A stretch of 64,000 bases of DNA from Caproicibacterium lactatifermentans (GCF_013315815.1 NZ_CP046051.1:310001-374000), one strand, 5' to 3'. Counted from the stretch's first letter, positions 19,265-27,709 are shown. Translations and numbers: made by a program. Notes: generated by a model from the sequence alone, not told the origin.

Positions 19265-20088
19265 GGAACAGCTCCTTCGTATTTATCAATGTCAACCAAA
19301 TGTACGTCGCTGTGTACATCTTCACGCAAGAAAAAGCCGGCGACCTTTGAAAAATCGTTAATGCGGTCGCTGACAAAGAATGAACAACCGCCGCTGCCGC
19401 CCTGTGCCAACAGGCTGTCCTTTTCCAGCAGTGTCCGGCAGTAGACAGCTGTTTCGCGCCCGCTGTCAATCAAGCGGACCTTTTCGCCCACCACTTCACC
19501 GATGATGCGCTTGATGATAGGGTAGTGGGTACAGCCGAGAATGACGGTATCCACGTCCGCTGCACGCAGCGGTGCAAGATATGTTTCCGCCACTTTTTTT
19601 GTAATATCGGGGTGCTCCAGCGAAAAACCGGACTCTACAATGGGAACGAACAGTGGGCAGCTTTTGGCAAAAACCTGCAGCTGCGGGTTCAGTGTTTGCA
19701 GTGCCTGTTGAAAAGAACCGCTGCGAATGGTCGCGGCAGTCGCAATTACGCCGATGCGGCCGTTGTGGGTGGCCGCCGCCGCTGCGCGGGCGGTTGGCTC
19801 CAGCACGCCGGTGAAAGGAACGGGAAGTTCCTTTGCCAAAAGGGAGCCGGCCACACTGCTGGCAGTGCCGCAGGCCGCCACAACCATTTTGACATTTTTG
19901 CTCATCAAAAAGGCGGCGTCCTGACGGGAATACTGGGTGATGATTTTGGGGCTGCGGCCGCCGTAAGGCACGCGGCCTGTGTCGCCAAAGTAAACAATTT
20001 GCTCCTCCGGCAGAATGCGCAGCATTTCACGCACAGCGGTCAGGCCGCCGAGGCCGGAGTCAAAAACGCCGATAGGCCGATTATCCAT
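19246..20088 (-). CDS. murI: Glutamate racemase
   Basis: MurI converts L-glutamate to D-glutamate for peptidoglycan. The 280-residue protein has the opening IGVFDSGLGGLTAV, the first catalytic Cys73 in AACGTAS, and the second Cys186 in GCTHYP. FGDTGRVPYGGRS is the substrate loop. It lies 49 bases after ddl, another peptidoglycan precursor enzyme, so the two wall genes head this operon. Confidence 0.97.
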   Translation of the reverse strand: MDNRPIGVFDSGLGGLTAVREMLRILPEEQIVYFGDTGRVPYGGRSPKIITQYSRQDAAFLMSKNVKMVVAACGTASSVAGSLLAKELPVPFTGVLEPTARAAAAATHNGRIGVIATAATIRSGSFQQALQTLNPQLQVFAKSCPLFVPIVESGFSLEHPDITKKVAETYLAPLRAADVDTVILGCTHYPIIKRIIGEVVGEKVRLIDSGRETAVYCRTLLEKDSLLAQGGSGGCSFFVSDRINDFSKVAGFFLREDVHSDVHLVDIDKYEGAVPWKKTI

Positions 20089-20137
20089 ATTCTCTGTTGT
20101 CCTTTGCTGTAAAAATTTACAAAATGGGCCGTATGGC

Positions 20138-21214
20138 TCACATATAGCGTTTGCGTTCTTCGGCCAGAGAGATGAGTTCGTCCAGCAGCTGGGCGATCGG
20201 CTTGCCGCAGGCTTCCCACAGCTTGGGGTACATACTGATGGCGGTAAAGCCGGGCAGTGTGTTCAGTTCATTCAGCAGAACCTCTTTGCCGCCGCGCACG
20301 AAAAAGTCCACACGGGCAAGGCCGGTGCAGCCCAGCAGCCGGTAGGCACGGCAGGCAATGTGCCGCAGTTCATCGGCAACAGGGGCGTCCAGATGTGCCG
20401 GAATGTACAGTTGACTCTTGCCGTTTTTGTACTTATCGTCATAGTCATAAAATTCCGCGCCAGCGCCGATTTCGCCGACGATGCTGGCCTGCGGGCATTC
20501 GTTGCCCAAAACGGCGCACTCCACTTCCTGCCCATCGATGGCTTCTTCCACAACGATTTTGCTGTCCTGCAGGGCTGCAAGGGCAACGGCGGCGTCCAGC
20601 TCATCGGTACTTTTTACTTTAGAGATGCCAACACTGGAGCCGGCATTGGCGGGCTTCAGGAAGATAGGCCAGCCGAGGCGGGCGTCAATTTTACGCTGGA
20701 TTTTCAGACGGCCCTCACCGCTGTAATTTTCGGCAAAAAACCATAGAAAATGTGCCTGCTTGATATTCCAGCTGGCCAGCAGGGTGTGGGTGACGGCTTT
20801 GTCCATGCAGCAGGCACTTGCCAAAGTGGGGCAGCCGACATACGGAATGCCGCTGACGTGCAGAAGGCCCTGAATGGTGCCGTCCTCGCCGTTTTTGCCG
20901 TGCAGGGCGGGAATGACGCAGTCCACATGAATGGTCTGGAAGCCGTCCGGTCCCTCGGTTACGATGCCGTGTACGGAAGTGTCCGGTGAAATACAGGCAC
21001 GGCGGCACGCGGCGGTGTCCGTTTCCCATGCGCCGGAACGGATGGAATCGGTGGAACCGCTGTAAAGAAGCCAGCGTCCGTCTTTGGTGATGCCCAGTGT
21101 TAAAACGTCGTATTTATCTTTGTTTAGGTTTTCCGCAATGGTGGCCGCCGAAACACAGGACACTTCGTGCTCGGATGAGCTGCCGCCAAACAGAACTGCT
21201 ACTGTTTTCTTCAT
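20138..21214 (-). CDS. ddl: D-alanine--D-alanine ligase
   Basis: Ddl joins two D-Ala to the dipeptide used at the end of the peptidoglycan stem. The 358-residue ATP-grasp protein begins TVAVLFGGSSSEHEVS. It has GKNGEDGTIQGLL near residue 120 and KPANAGSSVGISKV in the ATP-binding loop. ARVDFFVRGG and LNELNTLPGFT supply the metal-binding residues. It is the first gene of the minus-strand operon and has a plausible promoter. Whether the product favours D-Ala or D-Lac at the second site is not decided here. Confidence 0.97.
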   Translation of the reverse strand: MKKTVAVLFGGSSSEHEVSCVSAATIAENLNKDKYDVLTLGITKDGRWLLYSGSTDSIRSGAWETDTAACRRACISPDTSVHGIVTEGPDGFQTIHVDCVIPALHGKNGEDGTIQGLLHVSGIPYVGCPTLASACCMDKAVTHTLLASWNIKQAHFLWFFAENYSGEGRLKIQRKIDARLGWPIFLKPANAGSSVGISKVKSTDELDAAVALAALQDSKIVVEEAIDGQEVECAVLGNECPQASIVGEIGAGAEFYDYDDKYKNGKSQLYIPAHLDAPVADELRHIACRAYRLLGCTGLARVDFFVRGGKEVLLNELNTLPGFTAISMYPKLWEACGKPIAQLLDELISLAEERKRYM

Positions 21215-21298
21215 AATATTTTCCTTCCATGAAGCGCTGCAGCGTTTTTCCGACGGGCGCTTCTGTCAGATGCTTTTCTGTATTTTGATATACAATTT

Positions 21299-21327
21299 AT
21301 CATACCACAACCCCCGCCCGGACGCAA
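21299..21327 (-). promoter_or_regulatory. Promoter of the ddl operon
   Basis: On the minus strand TTGCGT (21327-21322), a 17-base spacer and TATGAT (21304-21299), about 85 bases before ddl. It is divergent from the promoter at 21352. Confidence 0.55.
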
Positions 21328-21351
21328 TGCTGACAACCGTATAAATGAATG

Positions 21352-21380
21352 ATGACAAAAAGCAGTTTATGTAGTATAAT
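21352..21380 (+). promoter_or_regulatory. Promoter of the 21456 gene
   Basis: ATGACA (21352-21357), a 17-base spacer and perfect TATAAT (21375-21380). Confidence 0.75.
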
Positions 21381-21455
21381 AATGAAAACCTAATCCTTAG
21401 AAATGAAGTGTCTGTCCCATGGCGGGCAGGATAATATGATACAGGAGTGATGACT

Positions 21456-22271
21456 TTGGAGCAGAAGGCGTTTAAGCAGGTTGTAACCCGGCTGCGTGCG
21501 GTGCTGGAAAAGCAGGGCTTTCCGCTGAACCAGGACAGTGTATGCCAGAACAGCGAGGGAATGCATGCGTTTTTCATTGGCCGGGAAATGGCCTACGGCG
21601 TCTTTTATGAAGCGGAGAAAAAGCGCTTTATCCTGCGCTACTGCAGTGTGGAAAACGGCCAGCCGGAGGGCAAGTGGCGAAACCGTTCCGCTCTGCTGTT
21701 TGACCCGGAGAACGAGGAAGATGCCAGTCGCCAAACGGACAGCATTATTGCCGACTTTACCGATGAAGTTACGGAAAAGGATAATAAGGAAGCGGTTGTG
21801 CAGCGGGTGACGAAGCACCGCCGCCACCGTGGGGAAGAAAGCAAGACGGATGCCCTCTTCTTTTACAATCGTCTTGTCAATGTTTTTCCTGAGCTGCGGG
21901 AGGAAATTATTCAGGAACGCGTTACCTACGGACAAATCCGCACGGCAACCTTTGCCCGTGAAAAAGTTCTGCCGAAAATGCATACCCTTTTGCAGGGAGA
22001 TGCCCAGAAGCAGCAACTAAAAAAGCTGGCGGAAATTTACAGCGAGCTGTATGCCAACGGTGACACCGATGTGCACGCGGTTATTACCTTTGTTTTGCTC
22101 AATTCCCTTTCCGATGCGGAAGTGGAAAAATTGGAACCGTACTTTACACCGGAAATGAAAATTGGCTGCCAGTTTGCCCGCAAGATGCGCGGCAAAAAAC
22201 TGAAGCCGGAAAAGCCGAAGAAACAGTCGAAAAACCGCGTCGTTGCTACCCTGAATGACATGGAGCGATAA
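21456..22271 (+). CDS. Soluble protein of unknown function
   Basis: I do not recognise this protein of about 271 residues. It has no signal peptide or membrane segment. The N-terminal half has a mixed alpha/beta look (FFIGREMAYGVFYEAEKKRFILRYCSVENG). The C-terminal part is helical and ends in a Lys/Pro-rich stretch (KLKPEKPKKQSKNR) that may bind nucleic acid. The AGGAG site at 21443-21447 is spaced eight bases from a TTG at 21456. A GTG at 21447 and an ATG at 21450 overlap or abut that site and are less likely. It is monocistronic by position. Confidence 0.75.
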   Translation: MEQKAFKQVVTRLRAVLEKQGFPLNQDSVCQNSEGMHAFFIGREMAYGVFYEAEKKRFILRYCSVENGQPEGKWRNRSALLFDPENEEDASRQTDSIIADFTDEVTEKDNKEAVVQRVTKHRRHRGEESKTDALFFYNRLVNVFPELREEIIQERVTYGQIRTATFAREKVLPKMHTLLQGDAQKQQLKKLAEIYSELYANGDTDVHAVITFVLLNSLSDAEVEKLEPYFTPEMKIGCQFARKMRGKKLKPEKPKKQSKNRVVATLNDMER

Positions 22272-22291
22272 AGCAAAAAAGCAAAAATTCC

Positions 22292-22320
22292 TTGACAGTT
22301 TCAGCCGAATATGATAAGAT
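22292..22320 (+). promoter_or_regulatory. Promoter of rpmG-secE-nusG
   Basis: Perfect TTGACA (22292-22297), a 17-base spacer and TAAGAT (22315-22320). The overlapping TATGAT at 22310 would give too short a spacer. Confidence 0.7.
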
Positions 22321-22322
22321 AA

Positions 22323-22350
22323 AAATACCTCATAAAGGGGTATTTTTTTT
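22323..22350 (+). terminator. Short hairpin with T-run just after the rpmG promoter
   Basis: AAATACC pairs with GGGTATT around a short loop, then a run of T. It may end the upstream 21456 transcript. It also lies at the very start of the rpmG transcript, so partial attenuation there is possible. Confidence 0.45.
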
Positions 22351-22422
22351 GCACCCTTTTCTAGAGGGAGGCCGGGACAGGTCTATGTCCCAATATTTTT
22401 CCGGAATACGGGAGGTGCCGTC

Positions 22423-22572
22423 ATGAGAGTAAAGGTAGTATTGGCATGCACAGAGTGCAAGCAGCGTAACTACAACACGATGAAGAACAAGAAGAACGAC
22501 CCGGACAGACTTGAAATGCATAAGTATTGTCCTTTCTGCAAGAAACATACCCTGCACAAGGAAACCAAGTGA
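22423..22572 (+). CDS. rpmG: 50S ribosomal protein L33, zinc type
   Basis: A 49-residue ribosomal protein, identified by opening [12 protein letters not shown] and the paired cysteines C9/C12 and C36/C39 (CPFC), which form the zinc ribbon of the C+ form of L33. The ATG at 22423 has GGGAGGTG in front. The rpmG-secE-nusG order is the classical Firmicutes arrangement. It is 21 bases upstream of secE. Confidence 0.96.
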   Translation: MRVKVVLACTECKQRNYNTMKNKKNDPDRLEMHKYCPFCKKHTLHKETK

Positions 22573-22593
22573 TTCGGACGGAGGGAACAGCAG

Positions 22594-22926
22594 ATGGCTG
22601 ACAAAAAGAAAAAAGCTGGCAGCAAAGCCCCGCAGGCTGCGGTTGCTGGCGAAAAAAAAGCCGCGAAAAAAACTGACAAAGCTGTTGCCAAAACAGAAGG
22701 AACCAAAGCTGCCAAAACCCAAAATGGGAAAAAGAAAAGGGCGGTTGGCCGTTTCTTCCACGATTTGAAAGCCGAAATCAAAAAAATCGTCTGGCCCGCA
22801 CCGCGGGCAGTTTGGAGAAATGTGGGAATCGTTGTGGTCATGATTGCAGTCGTAGGTGTCTGTGTGTTTGGCCTGGATGAAGCATTTACCAACCTGCTGC
22901 ATCAGTTTATGAATGTCGCAGTATGA
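22594..22926 (+). CDS. secE: Preprotein translocase subunit SecE
   Basis: SecE clamps the SecY channel in the membrane. The conserved core is at the C-terminus (FFHDLKAEIKKIVWPAPRAV then a single membrane helix NVGIVVVMIAVVGVCVFGL), as in other Gram-positive SecE. The first 50 residues are an extra Lys/Ala-rich extension that is longer than the usual 60-residue minimal form and probably disordered. The start follows GGAGGGAACAGC. Confidence 0.95.
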   Translation: MADKKKKAGSKAPQAAVAGEKKAAKKTDKAVAKTEGTKAAKTQNGKKKRAVGRFFHDLKAEIKKIVWPAPRAVWRNVGIVVVMIAVVGVCVFGLDEAFTNLLHQFMNVAV

Positions 22927-22947
22927 CGAAAGAAGTGAGGTATGACA

Positions 22948-23472
22948 ATGGCTGAGGAAGCGTGCTGGTATGTTGTGCATACCTACTCCGGTTATGAGAA
23001 CAAAGTTGCTTCCACGTTGGAAAAAACGGTGGAAAACCGCAAAATGCAGGATCTTATCCAGCAGATTATGGTTCCAACGGAGAAAGTCACGGAGATTAAG
23101 GACAACAAAACCCGTGAGGTGGAGCGCAAGCTGTTCCCTGGCTATGTGCTTATCAAAATGGTTCTGACGAATGAATCATGGTATGTTGTGCGCAATATCC
23201 GCGGCTGCACCGGTTTTGTCGGCCCGGACAACACCAAACCGGTTCCCCTGACCGAAGAGGAAGTACAGAAACTCGGCGTAGAGAAAAAAGACGTGGAGGT
23301 TTCGTACCGGGTGGGCGATTCTGTCAACATTATCGACGGGCCTTTCGACGGCTTCGTTGGTGTGGTGGAGGATATCGACACCGAGAAGAACCGCGTGCGT
23401 GTTACCATTAACATGTTCGGCCGTGAAACACCTGTCGAGTTGGAACTGGGACAGGCAGAAGTAATGGATTAA
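22948..23472 (+). CDS. nusG: Transcription termination/antitermination factor NusG
   Basis: NusG binds RNA polymerase and tunes elongation, pausing and termination. The 174-residue protein has the NGN domain (CWYVVHTYSGYENKVA at the start, RKLFPGYVLIKM near 70) and a C-terminal KOW domain (VGDSVNIIDGPFDGFVGVVE). The ATG at 22948 is seven bases from GTGAGG and is preferred over the ATG at 22942, which is only one base away. Confidence 0.96.
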   Translation: MAEEACWYVVHTYSGYENKVASTLEKTVENRKMQDLIQQIMVPTEKVTEIKDNKTREVERKLFPGYVLIKMVLTNESWYVVRNIRGCTGFVGPDNTKPVPLTEEEVQKLGVEKKDVEVSYRVGDSVNIIDGPFDGFVGVVEDIDTEKNRVRVTINMFGRETPVELELGQAEVMD

Positions 23473-23555
23473 CTCAAACCAGCGGGCCCGTGCGGCCCAC
23501 AATAAAACAGAAACTCTGCGGGAAACCGCTGAAGTGGGGGGCTGTGTAAGCCCCC

Positions 23556-23605
23556 GTGGGAGGAACGCACCAAATTTGTTTTTCAGTGTGTTCCGTTTTT
23601 ACCAC
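23556..23605 (+). promoter_or_regulatory. L1-binding type RNA site before rplK
   Basis: GTGG (23556-23559) pairs with CCAC (23602-23605) across an asymmetric internal loop, GA on one side and GTTTTTA on the other. Inside is a second stem, GGAACGCAC with GTGTGTTCC, with one mismatch. The pattern GTGGGAGG..TACCAC matches the ribosomal protein L1 site of 23S rRNA as I remember it. The same pattern recurs before rplA, which points to autogenous control by L1. A perfect hairpin GGGGGCT/AGCCCCC lies just upstream at 23537-23555. Confidence 0.75.
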
Positions 23606-23627
23606 AAATTTTGGAGGTGCAATTACA

Positions 23628-24053
23628 ATGGCTCAAAAGGTTACTGGTTACATTAAGCTCCAGATACCTGCCGGCAAGGCAACCCCGGCGCCGCCTGTAG
23701 GACCGGCTCTCGGTCAGCACGGCGTCAACATTATGGCGTTCACAAAAGAATTTAATGAGCGCACCAAAAAGGACGCGGGGTATATTATCCCGGTCATTAT
23801 CACCGTTTATGCAGACCGCTCCTTTACTTTCGTTACCAAGACACCGCCTGCCGCTGTCCTGATTAAGAAAGCCTGCGGAATTGACACTGCCTCTGGTGAA
23901 CCGAACAAAACAAAAGTTGCTAAGATTACCAAAGAGCAGGTCAAGCAGATTGCAGAAACAAAGATGCCCGACCTGAATGCGGCTACTATCGAATCTGCCA
24001 TGAGCATGATTGCTGGTACTGCCCGCAGCATGGGAGTCGAGGTCGTTGACTAA
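23628..24053 (+). CDS. rplK: 50S ribosomal protein L11
   Basis: L11 forms the base of the GTPase-associated stalk with 23S rRNA. The 141-residue protein starts [20 protein letters not shown] and has [17 protein letters not shown], the proline hinge of the family. The ATG at 23628 follows TTGGAGGTG. An earlier in-frame start at 23556 lies in the leader and is rejected. Confidence 0.98.
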   Translation: MAQKVTGYIKLQIPAGKATPAPPVGPALGQHGVNIMAFTKEFNERTKKDAGYIIPVIITVYADRSFTFVTKTPPAAVLIKKACGIDTASGEPNKTKVAKITKEQVKQIAETKMPDLNAATIESAMSMIAGTARSMGVEVVD

Positions 24054-24066
24054 ATCGACTACCCGG

Positions 24067-24097
24067 GTGGGAGGAACTTATCATCCGTATTTACCAC
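24067..24097 (+). promoter_or_regulatory. L1-binding type RNA site before rplA
   Basis: A shorter copy of the rplK element. GTGG (24067-24070) pairs with CCAC (24094-24097), the internal loop is GA opposite GTATTTA, and the inner stem is GGA with TCC. The conserved words GTGGGAGGAAC and CCGTWTTTACCAC are shared with 23556-23605. It lies 20 bases before rplA and may let L1 control its own translation. Confidence 0.72.
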
Positions 24098-24116
24098 TTT
24101 ACAGGGAGGATAACCA

Positions 24117-24809
24117 ATGAAACACGGAAAAAAATACGTCGACGGCGCAAAGCTGATCGATCGTTCTAAATTTTATGATCCGCAGGAAGCCCTTGAGCTG
24201 GCCGTAAAAACCGGCACTGCTAAGTTCGACGAAACAGTTGAACTGCACGTTAAGCTGGGTGTCGACAGCCGTCACGCAGACCAGCAGGTCCGCGGTGCGC
24301 TGGTTCTGCCCAACGGCACCGGCAAAAAGGTGCGCGTGCTGGCTATCTGCAAGGGCGATGCTGCCAAAGATGCGCAGGACGCCGGTGCCGATTATGTCGG
24401 CGCAGAAGAAATGGCACAGAAGATTCAGGGCGGCTGGATGGATTTTGACGTTGTCGTTACGACCCCGGACATGATGGGCGTTGTTGGACGTTTGGGCAAA
24501 ATCCTTGGCCCGCGTGGTCTGATGCCTAACCCGAAGGCCGGTACAGTTACTCGCGAAGTCGGCAAGGCTGTTAAAGAAGCCAAAGCCGGTAAGATTGAGT
24601 ACCGTCTGGACAAGTCCAACATCATTCACTGCGTGATTGGCCGCATTTCCTTCGGCGCCGAGAAGCTGACTGAAAACTTCAACGCACTGATGGGCGCTAT
24701 CGTAAAGGCAAAACCGGCCACTTCAAAGGGTCAGTATGTCCGCTCCTGCGTAGTTGCTTCTACAATGGGCCCTGGCGTACGCGTTAACCCGAGCAAATTC
24801 GGTGCCTAA
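24117..24809 (+). CDS. rplA: 50S ribosomal protein L1
   Basis: L1 forms the mobile stalk at the E-site and, in many bacteria, represses the L11-L1 mRNA. The 230-residue protein has the family signature [20 protein letters not shown] and the N-terminal [18 protein letters not shown]. The start follows AGGGAGGATAACC. Two L1-type RNA sites precede rplK and rplA. Confidence 0.98.
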   Translation: MKHGKKYVDGAKLIDRSKFYDPQEALELAVKTGTAKFDETVELHVKLGVDSRHADQQVRGALVLPNGTGKKVRVLAICKGDAAKDAQDAGADYVGAEEMAQKIQGGWMDFDVVVTTPDMMGVVGRLGKILGPRGLMPNPKAGTVTREVGKAVKEAKAGKIEYRLDKSNIIHCVIGRISFGAEKLTENFNALMGAIVKAKPATSKGQYVRSCVVASTMGPGVRVNPSKFGA

Positions 24810-24824
24810 TTTTTCAAGGTGCTC

Positions 24825-24854
24825 TTGACACACAGATATGCTGTGTGTTATACT
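24825..24854 (+). promoter_or_regulatory. Promoter of rplJ-rplL with palindromic spacer
   Basis: Perfect TTGACA (24825-24830), an 18-base spacer and TATACT (24849-24854). The spacer is almost filled by a perfect inverted repeat ACACACAG-ATATG-CTGTGTGT (24828-24848). This may be a protein operator or a chance symmetrical spacer. It is 15 bases after the rplA stop. Confidence 0.8.
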
Positions 24855-24859
24855 TTTTA

Positions 24860-24986
24860 AGCTGTCCAAAGACAGCAGGTGCGTTTTGCGCAAAGGGCTG
24901 TGCCCGCCTGCCGAGGAAAGCGGAAATTTTCACTGTATCAGTGTAAACTTCAGCCTTTCCCGCAGGTGTGGGAAAGGCTTTTTTGT
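24860..24986 (+). ncRNA. L10-type ribosomal leader with attenuator
   Basis: The 214-base gap between rplA and rplJ holds a structured leader that resembles the L10 leader family of Firmicutes (GCTGTCCAAAGACAGCAGGTG, then CCGAGGAAAG). It ends in an intrinsic terminator: AGCCTTTCCC pairs with GGGAAAGGCT, followed by a run of T at 24952-24985. By analogy, the L10-L7/L12 complex binds the leader and favours termination. The family call is by eye. A covariance search would settle it. Confidence 0.75.
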
Positions 24987-25023
24987 TGCAGAAGTACAAT
25001 CGGTTCAATGGAGGTGAAACCAT

Positions 25024-25566
25024 TTGCCAAGCAAAAAGGTTTTAGACGCAAAGCAGCAGGAAGTCGCTGCTCTTGCAGAAGAAATTAAAAAAGCAAACGT
25101 CGGTATCCTGGTTGACTACAAGGGTATTACGGTTGCGGACGACACAAAGCTGCGTAAGGAGCTGCGTGAAGGCGGGAATACCTATAAGGTTGTAAAGAAT
25201 ACCCTGCTGAAGCGTGCTCTGGCTGAAGCTGGTGTGACTGGCCTTGATGACCTGCTGAGCGGCACAACCGCTTTTGCAGCCGGTGAGGACTATGTCAGTG
25301 CAGCAAAGGCCCTGAAGGGTTATGCCGACGCAAAGAAGAACAAGGACTTTAAGGTTAAAGGCGGTTTTGTTGACGGTGCAGCTGTCGGCACAGATGAAAT
25401 TACAACGCTGGCTAGCCTGCCCAGCAAGGAAGTCCTGCTGTCTCAGGTCCTGAGCAGCATGAATGCACCAATCACTGGTCTGGTCACCGTACTGAACGGC
25501 ACCATCAAGGGCCTGGTTGTTGCACTGAATGCAATTGCCGAAAAGCAGTCCGCCGTACAGGCGTAA
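25024..25566 (+). CDS. rplJ: 50S ribosomal protein L10
   Basis: L10 anchors the L7/L12 dimers to the ribosome. The 180-residue protein begins PSKKVLDAKQQEVAALAEEI and has the core GILVDYKGITVADDTKLRKE, YKVVKNTLLKRAL and the C-terminal helix that binds L12. The start is TTG at 25024 after GGAGGTGAAACCAT, with no ATG nearby. It is preceded by the L10 leader. Confidence 0.97.
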   Translation: MPSKKVLDAKQQEVAALAEEIKKANVGILVDYKGITVADDTKLRKELREGGNTYKVVKNTLLKRALAEAGVTGLDDLLSGTTAFAAGEDYVSAAKALKGYADAKKNKDFKVKGGFVDGAAVGTDEITTLASLPSKEVLLSQVLSSMNAPITGLVTVLNGTIKGLVVALNAIAEKQSAVQA

Positions 25567-25628
25567 CTGTTTGCAGAACAGAAAAATATTCTGACGAAAT
25601 TCGATTCGCTTGATTTGGAGGTACAAAT

Positions 25629-26000
25629 ATGTCTGAGAAAGTTGATAAGCTCGTTGAAGAAGTAAAGGGTCTTACCGTTCTGGAGCTGTCTGACCTGGTC
25701 AAGGCTCTGGAAGATGAATTTGGTGTTTCCGCAGCTGCTCCGGTAGCTGTTGCTGCTGCTCCGGCTGCTGCTCCGGCTGCAGAAGAAAAGACTGAGTTTG
25801 ACGTTGTTCTGAAGTCTGCCGGCGGCAACAAGATTCCGGTTATCAAGATTGTCCGTGATGCAACTGGTCTGGGCCTGAAGGACGCAAAGGCTCTGGTCGA
25901 TGCTGCTCCTAAGGCTGTCAAGGAAGGCGTGTCCAAGGACGACGCTGAGGACCTGCAGAAGAAGCTGACTGATGCTGGTGCAGAAGTCGAACTGAAGTAA
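25629..26000 (+). CDS. rplL: 50S ribosomal protein L7/L12
   Basis: The multicopy stalk protein that recruits translational GTPases. The 123 residues comprise an N-terminal dimer domain, an Ala/Pro hinge ([15 protein letters not shown], about 35-50) and the C-terminal globular domain ([20 protein letters not shown]). The start follows TTTGGAGGTACAAAT. A terminator follows at once, so rpoB and rpoC, often next in Firmicutes, are not part of this transcript. Confidence 0.98.
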   Translation: MSEKVDKLVEEVKGLTVLELSDLVKALEDEFGVSAAAPVAVAAAPAAAPAAEEKTEFDVVLKSAGGNKIPVIKIVRDATGLGLKDAKALVDAAPKAVKEGVSKDDAEDLQKKLTDAGAEVELK

Positions 26001-26029
26001 TTTCACCTCTTCAATTCTTCAATATAGAA

Positions 26030-26055
26030 AAGGCACCCTTGCGGGTGCCTTTTTT
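26030..26055 (+). terminator. Terminator after rplL
   Basis: Stem AGGCACCC-TTGC-GGGTGCCT followed by a run of T, 30 bases after rplL. Confidence 0.92.
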
Positions 26056-26067
26056 CTTTTGCTCTTT

Positions 26068-26114
26068 TTCAACAAAAGGCGGGTTGCCGGTGAAAAACTT
26101 TTTCGGCAGCCCGC
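26068..26114 (-). terminator. Terminator of the D,D-carboxypeptidase gene
   Basis: On the minus strand GCGGGCTGCCG pairs with CGGCAACCCGC, with one mismatch, followed by CTTTTGTT. It starts 13 bases after the stop codon of the minus-strand gene. Confidence 0.75.
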
Positions 26115-26126
26115 TAAACTGTTTTC

Positions 26127-27545
26127 TTAAAAGCGTCTGTATTTATGTACTTTGCGCAGGTCGGATTTTCGGCGGCTGTAAAAGACTGCCAATACAATAT
26201 AAACTGCCAGCAGAATGAGAATGACAATGAAAATAACAACGAACCATGGGGCGGTAAAAACAGCTTTTGCAGCACTGGCGGAATGGACGAGTTCACTGCG
26301 GCTGATGTCTTCATTGGAAACCAGCCGGACGGTTGCCAGCTTTTGTTTGGCGTACGTCAGTGTTGCCGTGCCGATAATCTGCCCTTTCTGCACGGGTGCG
26401 TTGACAGCGGAATTGACATTCGGTGTGACCTCCACGCTGTTGGCACTTACACCTTCCGGCAGAACCGCCGTTACATCTTTTTCTGGATACAGCGTAATAG
26501 AGTCCCGATTCCAGGCGTAGTTCAGCGGTACTTCCCAAATGGGCTGTTTGGAGGACGCAACCTGTACGAGGTTAAAATTGCTGTAAATCCATTTGTACAG
26601 ATTTGTTGTATCAATCATCTCGCCATATTGTTTTTCATTGATGGGTGCACCCATGAGTACGCACAGGTAGGTTCGGCCACCGTAGATAGCGGTGCTGACC
26701 AAGCAGCGTCCGGATTCACTGGTGTGGCCGGTCTTAATGCCCTTGACATAGGGGTTGTAGTACAGCCCGCCCTGTGCGCCACGGTCAATCATGGCATTGG
26801 TTGTGGTCAGCTGCCGTTTGACGGTCGGCTGATTCAGCGGTGTCAGGTTGTACACAGTGGTGTTGCAGATTTCCTGAAAGTAGTTAAGGTTTAAGGCGTA
26901 CTTGGCCATGAGGGCCATGTCATGCGCGGTGGTGTAGTGGTTGACATTGTGCAGGCCATTTGGGTTTACAAAATGGGTGCCTGTACAGCCCAATGCCTTG
27001 GCTTTGCTGTTCATCATTGCCACAAACTTACTGACGTCACCGTTACCCACATAGGTTGCCAGCAGCAGTGCCGCGTCGTTGCCGGAGGGCACCATCATGG
27101 CATACAGGAGCTGATGAATACTGAACTTTTCACCAACCTTTAATCCGGCGGTGGAGCTGCCGGTGCCGTCAATGATTTTCTTTTCTTTATCGGTGTAGGT
27201 CATGGTGGCGGTATCCACATTTTTTACATTTTCAATCGTAATAATGAAGGTCATGATTTTCGTTGTGGAGGCCGGGTACATTTTTTGGTTAGCGTTCTGT
27301 TCAAACACATTCGTGTCGGTGTCCAGGTTGACCAGTGCGGCTGCCTTGGAGTTGAGCGTAAAGTTTGGCTTAAAGACACTGTCCCCGCTTTGTGCGGCAG
27401 ACTGGGTAACGGCGCCGCTGGCAACAGCGGAAGAACTGCTTGCTGTCCGGGGCTGTGCCGTGCTGCTACCGGCGGCATATACCGGCAGACAGCCCGCCGC
27501 AGTGACGGACAGAAGAAGCAGCAGCGAAAGCAGGCGTTTCTTCAT
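26127..27545 (-). CDS. dacA: D-alanyl-D-alanine carboxypeptidase (PBP5 type)
   Basis: A low-molecular-mass penicillin-binding protein that trims the terminal D-Ala of peptidoglycan stems outside the cell. The 472-residue protein has an N-terminal signal peptide (MKKRLLSLLLLLSVTAAG, cut after AAA/A near 25). The catalytic triplets are S93TTK, SGN in PSGNDAAL, and KTG in GIKTGHTSESG. A C-terminal beta domain is followed by a transmembrane helix (WFVVIFIVILILLAVYIVL) and a basic tail, so it is anchored by a helix rather than an amphipathic tail. The ATG at 27545 follows GGAGGAACAACTTCC. Confidence 0.94.
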   Translation of the reverse strand: MKKRLLSLLLLLSVTAAGCLPVYAAGSSTAQPRTASSSSAVASGAVTQSAAQSGDSVFKPNFTLNSKAAALVNLDTDTNVFEQNANQKMYPASTTKIMTFIITIENVKNVDTATMTYTDKEKKIIDGTGSSTAGLKVGEKFSIHQLLYAMMVPSGNDAALLLATYVGNGDVSKFVAMMNSKAKALGCTGTHFVNPNGLHNVNHYTTAHDMALMAKYALNLNYFQEICNTTVYNLTPLNQPTVKRQLTTTNAMIDRGAQGGLYYNPYVKGIKTGHTSESGRCLVSTAIYGGRTYLCVLMGAPINEKQYGEMIDTTNLYKWIYSNFNLVQVASSKQPIWEVPLNYAWNRDSITLYPEKDVTAVLPEGVSANSVEVTPNVNSAVNAPVQKGQIIGTATLTYAKQKLATVRLVSNEDISRSELVHSASAAKAVFTAPWFVVIFIVILILLAVYIVLAVFYSRRKSDLRKVHKYRRF

Positions 27546-27709
27546 GGAAGTTGTTCCTCCAATGTGATAAAATAACAGAGAATGCAAATTCCTCTGCGTA
27601 TATTTCAAAAATTCATATATTCAAGTATACCAGCATTTCAGGAAAAAGGAAAGCCGCAAACTGTACTTTTCATGGCGGCTGCATGTAAAAAAGAGGGGAG
27701 TCAACCGAT

